From positions 1 to 64,000 of the forward strand of contig CAUYUJ010019075.1 in assembly GCA_963575745.1 (NCBI GenBank): 64,000 bases of DNA, written 5' to 3'. Under the pieces are notes generated by a model that had not been told where the DNA came from, did no database searches, and was given only the letters and a program-made list of their open reading frames with translations. Each line of letters starts with the position of its first letter. The stretch's first letter is position 1. Positions 58,540 to 64,000 of the stretch are shown one piece after another. The stretch comes from Prorocentrum cordatum (Eukaryota; Sar; Dinophyceae; Prorocentrales; Prorocentraceae). The translations under genes and the position numbers were made by a program.

Positions 58540-58727
58540 CATAAACATACACTGTTCCTGGGCTGGAACCCCCCTGGGGATCTGGGTTCTGGGCTGGGCT
58601 CCCCCTGGGAACGCCCCCGGCGCCGCCCCTGGCGCGCTCCGCGCGCCAAGGGCGGGAGGGGTCCAGTGCCGATCCGAGAAATCCGCGCGGAGCTCCGAAA
58701 GCTGATGCCTATGCAGTCCACGTTCCT
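58540..58727. mobile_element. Foldback element C3
   Basis: ACATAAACATACACTGTTCC at the left; centre GGCGCGCTCCGCGCGCC; right GAAATCCGCGCGGAGCTCC. Arms are less alike than in C2 and C4. Confidence 0.6.
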
Positions 58728-58735
58728 TGTAGAGT

Positions 58736-58889
58736 TGAGTCGGGCATGCCCCTCTACAGGAGGAACAATAGTAACAAATGGTCTGGGGACGATTGTCAGA
58801 GCATTTGTTCTACCATTTTGGAGTATTCTTGAGTATCTTTTCAATTTGTCGTCAGAAATCCCCCTGTCGGAGGACAGGCCCGACTTCTG
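58736..58889 (+). mobile_element. Family B element, copy B11
   Basis: Ends TGAGTCGGGCATGCCCC and AGGACAGGCCCGACTTC. Target duplications TGTAGAGT (58728-58735) and TGTAGAGG (58890-58897) differ at one base. It inserted at the edge of C3. Confidence 0.85.
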
Positions 58890-58982
58890 TGTAGAGGGAT
58901 CACCGAAAACGTGTGAGCTCGCCACCGAACGCGTCGGAAAGCCGTTGTAGAAGCACCACCTGCAACGTCGGACGACGTCCAG

Positions 58983-59222
58983 AAACGTCAGGAATGTGAT
59001 TAGGGGAACAAGAAGTGACATAAACATACAAACTCGAAGGTCCGCGCGGATTTCTCGGATCGGCGCTGGGGCCCCCCGGCGGCGCCTCCGGCGCCGCCCC
59101 TGGCGCGCTCCGCGCGCCCCGGGAGGGGGGTCCAGCGCCGATCCGAGAAATCCGCGCGGACCTCCGAGTTTTTATGTTTATGCCACTTTCTGCTCCCCTA
59201 GTGATGCGCATGACGTTCCTGC
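58983..59222. mobile_element. Foldback element C4, about 105-bp arms
   Basis: Best-preserved palindrome. Left arm has GATTAGGGGAACAAGAAGTG, ACATAAACATAC and GGTCCGCGCGGATTTCTCGG; the right arm is its inverse, ending CATGACGTTCCTGC. The centre is GGCGGCGCCTCCGGCGCC-rich. Confidence 0.8.
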
Positions 59223-59455
59223 ATCTCTCAGCAGAGCCACCCAAAACGTCCGAAAATCGCCCACGGCAGGCCTCGGTCCGGCGGCGGCGGCGGCGGGCAG
59301 CGCCGCCCGCGGACGCCGCCCGCGGGCGCCCGCGGAGGCGACCCCGCCGAGGCCGGCGGGGCGCTGGAGAGGTGCGCCCTTCGGGCGGCTGCCCGCCTCT
59401 CTCCACGCTGGGCGGGGCAGGCGGCCGTGGATCCGGCACGGATGCGACACGGATG
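59223..59455. other. Coding-like GC-rich block, strand undecided
   Basis: The minus strand opens after CCGCCCAG with VERGGQPPEGRTSPAPRRPR ... TEACRGRFSDVLGGSAERC. The + strand is open as well. It ends at A16. Not recognised. Confidence 0.25.
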
Positions 59456-59709
59456 CCCAGACCCCCACGGAGGAGGAGGAGGAGGAGGAGGAGGAGGAGG
59501 AGGAGGAGGAGGAGGAGGAGGAGGAGGAGGAGGAGGACGTTGCGAAAAAGTCACGACGGGAGGTTTCTCGCTATTTTCGTCTCTGGGGGCCCCTTCCCGG
59601 GCCTCGGGACCGTCAGAAAACGAGCCAGGATGAAAAACCGGTCCCGGGGAACGGATCCAGATTTCTGGGGGTCGAGGACATTGAAAAGTTATGACGTCGG
59701 GGTTCTGGA
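59456..59709 (+). mobile_element. Family A element A16 expanded by internal (GGA)n
   Basis: Starts CCCAGACCCCCACGG, then 70 bp of (GGA)n, then resumes GAAAAAGTCACGACGGGAGG and continues to GACGTCGGGGTTCTGG. The microsatellite sits at the family CTCGAG/GGAGG position, so it probably grew inside the element. Confidence 0.85.
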
Positions 59710-59855
59710 TTCGGCGCGTCCGACATGGATCCGACACGAAGTCAACGCGCTCGACACGGATGCGACACGAATGCGACACGGGCGGGCGTCGTTGTGAGGC
59801 AGACGAGGTCCCCCAGAGATGCAGCGTGAGGTGTTGATCTTCCGACGGAGCCTGC
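59710..59855 (+). repeat. Dispersed repeat T, copy 1
   Basis: GGCGCGTCCGACATGGATCC, GACACGGATGCGACACG and CCCCCAGAGATGCAGCGTGA. The partner is 63085-63260. Confidence 0.65.
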
Positions 59856-60410
59856 CCATCCCCACGCCTCCCTCCCCCACCTCTCCCTCGCCCCTTTCAC
59901 CACCCCTTTTGACAGCACGTGCCCAGCCCCCCGAGCGGATCCAAGGAGGGGGGGGGGCGAGGAGTGTCCCACCCGGAGTGCACCTCGCGCTCCCGTACGA
60001 GAGGGCCTCGCCCTCGAGGATCGAGGATCGAGGGATCGAGGATCGAGGATCGAGGGAGCTGGGAGCTGGCCTCGCCTTCGAGGGATCGAGGATCGAGGAT
60101 CGAGGGCCTCGCCTTCGAGGATCGAGGGAGCTGGCCTCGCCTCCTCGGCGGAGGGCGGCGGACGCGGAAGCGACCGCGGACGCAAAGCGAGGGAGGCTCC
60201 GCTGGCGGAAGCCGGCGGGCGCTGAAGTCGGCCTCCCACGAGATGGTCCGTTTTTTGTTACTCGGGGTTTCTAGACAAGCCACCTCTCTCACTCTCTCTC
60301 TCTTTTTCCCTTTTTTTTGTTTTCTCTCTCTCTCTCTCTCTATCTATATCTGTCTTTCTCTCGAGGAGGTCAGGGCCAGCGCCATCACGCCTGCCGTCCC
60401 TCCTCAGACG
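59856..60410. repeat. Spacer with GGATCGAG minisatellite and (CT)n
   Basis: 60012-60135 is built of GAGGATCGAG units with a higher-order GGCCTCGCCTTCGAGG pattern of about 60 bp. 60285-60365 is (CT)n-rich. The rest shows no gene. Confidence 0.7.
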
Positions 60411-60556
60411 TGCGACATCCTGACTTTTTCAGGACGGCCTCCCTGGAAGTCCCGACCCTTTCCCCGGGGGCCGGTTTCTCCGAGGCCGGGCCATAGGGCC
60501 CCCGAGGGCCGAAAATATAGACAAAAATTGGCCGTCCTGATTTTTTCAGGACGCGA
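60411..60556 (-). mobile_element. Family A element, diverged copy A17
   Basis: CGACATCCTGACTTTTTCAG, CCTTTCCCCGGGGGCCGG and GGCCGAAAATATAGACAAA, then GTCCTGATTTTTTCAGGACG. Both ends carry TCCTGA...TTCAGGA palindromes instead of the usual CATGA...TCATG, so it is a variant subfamily. Confidence 0.65.
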
Positions 60557-61048
60557 TCGCCGCACACCCCCCCACACTCAGCTCCTGCTTCGGCAACTCC
60601 TTCTAGGCCCGATCCACCTCCTCCTCCTCCTCCTCCTCCTCCTCCTCCTCCTCCTCCTCCTCCTCCTCCTCCTCCTCCTCCTCCTCCTCCTCCTCTCATC
60701 CTCCTCTCTCCTCTCTCCTCTCTCCCTCCTCCTCCTCCTCCTCCTCCTCCTCCTCCCTCCTCCTCCTCCTCCTCCTCTCCTCCTCCTCCTCCTCCTCCTC
60801 CCTCCTCCTCCTCCTCCTCCTCTCCTCCTCCTCCTCCTCCTTTCTCTCCTCCTCTCTCCTCCTCTGCCGCGGCTCCAGCGCCACCTCGGCGAGGAGCGCG
60901 GCCGCCGCCGCGGCGCGGGGCCGCAACCCCTTCATGTAGGCACCTCACGCCCGGCCTCGGCCCCGCCTCGCCTGGGCCCCCTCTCGGCGGCGTCGGCGGC
61001 GTCCGCAGGCCCGGGGGGCGCGGCGGGGTCGGAGCGGGCGCAGCCAGG
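60557..61048 (+). repeat. (TCC)n tract then GC-rich spacer
   Basis: 60618-60870 is TCC (pure to about 60692). 60871-61048 is GC-rich with no recognised gene. Confidence 0.8.
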
Positions 61049-61056
61049 ACGCTGGA

Positions 61057-61250
61057 ATCGGGGGCGGCAAAGAGGGGGGTGATGACCAGGGGGGGGTGGA
61101 TATCATGGCGGGGGCCATGATATTTCCCCAGATTTCATGGCGCCTCTTCTTATTTCGTTACGTCCCTGCCCCCCCCGCTGGGCCGCGCACATGCCGCCGG
61201 TCATGATTTGCACCCCCCCCTCTTGGGCACCCCCCTCTTGGCCGCTCCCG
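61057..61250 (+). mobile_element. Family D element, copy D3
   Basis: 194 bp: ATCGGGGGCGGCAAAGAGG to CTTGGCCGCTCCCG. Perfect 8-bp target duplications ACGCTGGA (61049-61056, 61251-61258). This is the type copy; the 8-bp duplication suggests a hAT-like element. Confidence 0.9.
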
Positions 61251-61289
61251 ACGCTGGAAGAACGACCGATTTGGGCTGTTCGGGCGCAG

Positions 61290-61468
61290 CGATTTCCAAC
61301 GCACTGAAAAATATCAAGACGGAGGTCTTTCGCAGTCGTCGGCCTCCATAGCGGCCCTCGCCGGGCCCCGGGGCCGTCAAAAAACGGCTGGAGTGAAAAG
61401 CCGGCCCTGGGGAATGGATCGAGACTTCGGGGACCCCGTATTGAAAAGATCACGACATCGGATCTCTG
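61290..61468 (+). mobile_element. Family A element, copy A18 (AAGACGGAGG subfamily)
   Basis: AAATATCAAGACGGAGGTC, GGGCCCCGGGGCCGTCAAAA, AAAAGCCGGCCCTGGGGAAT and AAAGATCACGACATCGGATC. The terminal repeats are worn. Confidence 0.75.
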
Positions 61469-61469
61469 T

Positions 61470-61560
61470 GGAAGAGGCTCGCTGTTCCTTGGGTCATTCC
61501 GTGGTCGTTCCTTCAGCGCTCCTCGTACACCCAGGCTGGTTTGGTGCCAAAGCGGGGCGA
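61470..61560 (+). repeat. Dispersed repeat U, copy 3
   Basis: GGAAGAGGCTCGCTGTTCC, ATTCCGTGGTCGTTCCTTC and AGCGCTCCTCGTACACCC match copies at 11910 and 26735. Confidence 0.6.
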
Positions 61561-62525
61561 TTTCGTTCTCAGTCTGGCGTCTCTGGGTTAATCGCTTCGC
61601 TCATTCCGTCGGCCCGTATTTAGCCATCGTCGGCCTTCGCGTGCGCGTTCGTGTGCCATGCGGCGCTGCTGGTCGACGCTGCTGCGGTTGTGGGTGGGAG
61701 TCCTCATGGATGCTTCTTGGTGTCTCCTCGGAGGGTTGTCGGGGAGCTGTTCTGTGGCAGTTTTAGGGGCTCTTAGGGGCCTCCTGGGGGCGCCTTGGAT
61801 GCCTCTTTGGGCTCTCTTGGCGCCTCTTGGGGGCCTCTTGGGACCTCTTGGGGTGGCTCTTGGGGGCCGCTTGGGGCAGACTGGACGCCTCTTGTGGCCG
61901 AGGGCCCACAGGGCTCGTGGAGCTTCTGAGGAGCTTTCCTGGAGGCCTCTTGCGGCCTCCTGGGCGCGTCTTGGAAGCCTCGTGGGGCCCATTGGGGGCG
62001 CCTCGGAGGCCTGGGGGGAAGGCTCTGGGGGCGATCTACTGAGAGCTCTTCGGAGGCCTGGGGGGGGGGGCGGGCTCTGGGGACGAGTTTTGAGGCCGAA
62101 CGCTCGAAATGTCTGGACTCCCCCTCGAGGGGACTTCCTGAAAGTATCTTGGGGCTCTCCAGCGCCATCTTGGGAGAAACTTGGGCCGTCTTGGAGTTCC
62201 CTGTGGGCCGTTTTGGAGCTTTTTGGAGGCTCAATGGGCCGTTTTGGAGCGATCGTAGGGGCTTCTTGGGCCGTCTTAGGGCGTCGGCAGCCGAAAAACT
62301 GTGAACACTGAAAACCTTCAAAACTAGTGAAAAACCGTTGAAGTTTGCCTCTAGGGGGCTTCTTGGGAGCGGTCTTGGAGGCATCTTCGGGAGCCTTGGA
62401 GGCGGTTCAAGCCGTCTGAAAGCCTTCTTGGGCATCTTGGAACGCCTCCTGGTGATTCTAAGCCCTCTCAGACTGCCTTGGAAGCCTCATGAGACGCTTT
62501 TGACGGCCCTGAAGGCAGCCCCCAG
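61561..62525 (+). repeat. Minisatellite M, long block
   Basis: From 61675 GGCCTCTTGGGGGC, GCCGTCTTGG and GGAGGCCT words recur irregularly to 62525. Several frames stay open; none is taken as a gene. 61561-61674 shows nothing. Confidence 0.75.
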
Positions 62526-63084
62526 GATGTCCGGCATCAGTGACGGGAACCGTCTGGGACTTGCCGGGGGACCGCCCGGAATTTGCACAGGGTACTTTTC
62601 GTCTGGGGGCCCAAGAAGACAGCCGGGCGCGCGCGCACTGGAAGTATTCTAAAGCCGCTGCCCCAGATTTCAGCATGCCTTCGGCCCGTTGGGCCGGCGA
62701 ATGTCAGCAGCCCGACTATATTCTGGCAGGGGGTTTCTGTCGTTGCAACTTCGGGGGTCCTTGCCCTGTCCTGTGAGTGGCAGTCTCTTCCCACGCCTCC
62801 TCCTCCTCCTCCTCCTCCTTCTCCACTTGCGTTTCACAAATCTTCGTCCATCGCGCCCAGCTCTCGTGGCTTGTCTTCCGTGGCCAGGCTGCGTGCGCAT
62901 GTGGGCCGATGGGCCGAGTGATGCTCCAGCTCCTGCTTGGCTGGATGGCGGGCGCCGGCAGAGGTTGGCTCTGCCTGTGATTCACGACCACTGTTTTTCC
63001 GGACGGGGTACGGCTGCCACTTCCCCCCGTGGAGGGTGAGATATTCGAGGGGAATATTTTGTGTTCCCACGTGGGTTCGACGCA
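62526..63084. other. Mixed spacer with (TCC)8 at 62797-62820
   Basis: No gene recognised. CTCCACTTGCG to CATCGCGCCCAG after the TCC run is another acceptor-like end (62860), but the frame behind it is short. Confidence 0.35.
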
Positions 63085-63260
63085 GATTCGGCGTGAACTC
63101 GGCGTGGACCGATACGGATTCGACACAGACTTGGCGCGTCCGACATGGGTCCGACATGGATGCGACACGGATGGCTGGCGCGGTGGGACACACAAGCTCC
63201 CCCACACAATGCAGCATAAGGCATATATCAAGGTGTGGATTGACCGTTCGACGAAGTTTG
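63085..63260 (+). repeat. Dispersed repeat T, copy 2
   Basis: GGATTCGACACAGACTTGGC, GCGTCCGACATGGGTCC and GATGCGACACGGATGGC, then CCCCCACACAATGCAGCATA match 59710-59855. Confidence 0.65.
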
Positions 63261-63840
63261 CCGATCCGCTCGCCCCTCCTCCCTCCTTCTCCTCCTCCTT
63301 GTCCTCCTCCTCCTTCTCCTTTTCTTCTTCCTCCATGTCATCGAGTGATGTTCGTGGTGTCCTCATGCTACTGCCGCGAGCATGCAAGGTCGAGTGCCGC
63401 CGAAAGGCGGGTGCCAGAAGCGATGTTCCTCCCCACCACCTGCCTCACATCCTGGCTGCCTTACATCTTGTCTCCTCATCCTCCTCCTCATCATCCTCCT
63501 CCTGTTCCCCCTCTTCTTATTCTACTTTTTCTTCTTCTTCTTGTTATTATTCTTATTATTATTACTATTATTATTATTTTTATTGTTATTATTATTATTA
63601 TTGTTATTATTATTATTATTAATATTATTATGATTATTATTATGAGTATGATTATTATTATTAGTATAATTACTCTTATTATTATTATTTCTCCTACTCC
63701 TACTCCTACTCCTCCTCCTCCTCCTGGACCCAGCCTGAGCGCGAATGAGTTTGTCCGCGCCACTTGCCACTTACGCCACCGCATGGCCGAAGCCAGCCCC
63801 TTCCGACAGTACGTGGCCAACCCCCCCCCGCGGATCCAAG
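63261..63840 (+). repeat. TCC tract, spacer and (TTA)n microsatellite
   Basis: 63275-63345 TCC/TTC; 63460-63545 TCC/TTC; 63545-63690 (TTA)n with TTG/TGA variants, the only strongly AT-rich tract in the window; 63690-63725 (CTCCTA)n. 63346-63460 and 63726-63840 show no gene. Confidence 0.85.
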
Positions 63841-64000
63841 CCCAGACCCCCGACTTCATGAATTTTTCATGACGTCGACGCCCAGCGGTCTGGACCCATC
63901 CCCCGGGACCGGTTTTTCGTCCTGAGTCGTTTTTTGACGGTCCCGAGGGCCGGCAAGGACCCCCCCGAGGCCAAAAATAGTGAAGAACTTCCCGTCGTGA
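63841..64000 (-). mobile_element. Family A element, copy A19, cut by the window end
   Basis: Starts CCCAGACCCCCGACTTCATG and stays near-consensus to AACTTCCCGTCGTGA at base 64000; the right terminal repeat lies outside. Confidence 0.9.

Noticed and set aside
1-64000. tRNA, rRNA, 5S or snRNA genes
   Set aside because: I read both strands for the tRNA B-box and for conserved rRNA and 5S words and saw no convincing match. A covariance-model search would settle it.

Overview
This window reads as nuclear DNA of a high-GC dinoflagellate. The evidence is a spliced-leader relic (48860-48881) that matches the dinoflagellate trans-spliced leader at all but one base, eukaryotic exons split by introns, extreme microsatellite density, and coding pieces with very high third-position GC. 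There are no prokaryotic operons, ribosome-binding sites, rRNA, tRNA or CRISPR arrays. A Prorocentrum-like GC-rich genome is a guess; the genus cannot be fixed from this sequence.

Most of the 64 kb is repeat. Three layers can be separated. (1) Simple repeats: (TCC)n/(GGA)n throughout, (GAT)n at 17.3, 19.5-20.2 and 44.3-44.9 kb, (GAC)n/(GTC)n at 22.3-23.0 and 48.7 kb, (CA)n compound arrays at 29.9-30.5 kb, and an 18-bp minisatellite of about 1.5 kb at 35.8-37.4 kb. (2) Short non-autonomous inverted-repeat transposons of several families. Family A (about 190 bp, ends CCCAGACCCCC/GGGGGTCTGGG) has about 21 copies. Family B (about 150-180 bp, ends TTAAGTCGGGC/GCCCGACCTAA, 8-bp target duplications, so hAT-like) has 11. 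Family C is foldback palindromes, family D is about 194 bp, and there are single elements E, K, L, O, P and Q. No transposase gene is visible. (3) Other dispersed repeats (F, G, J, M, N, R, S, T, U, V) present two to six times.

Genes are sparse. The best are a PH-like protein on + (exons 32101-32682 and 33137-33706, GT-AG intron), a two-exon unknown protein on - (43103-42942 joined to 42787-42263), a + exon at about 10310-10408 matching the C-terminal zinc-binding (hemiRING) segment of UBR4/BIG-type E3 ubiquitin ligases, an acidic C-terminal exon at 20926-21077, a - exon at 33970-33805, and a retroposed SL-tagged pseudogene from 48860. Two paralogous coding segments (38881-38553 on -, 56640-57012 on +) share a conserved peptide. 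Other coding-like GC-rich pieces are listed at low confidence, often with the strand undecided.

The most unusual patterns are these. Several inverted-repeat elements are bracketed by direct repeats of 20-100 bp rather than a usual short target duplication (clearest at 27202-27464, also 774-1088 and 5843-6223). Long pyrimidine microsatellites repeatedly stop just before a candidate 3' splice site of an open frame. Microsatellites also appear to have grown inside transposon copies.
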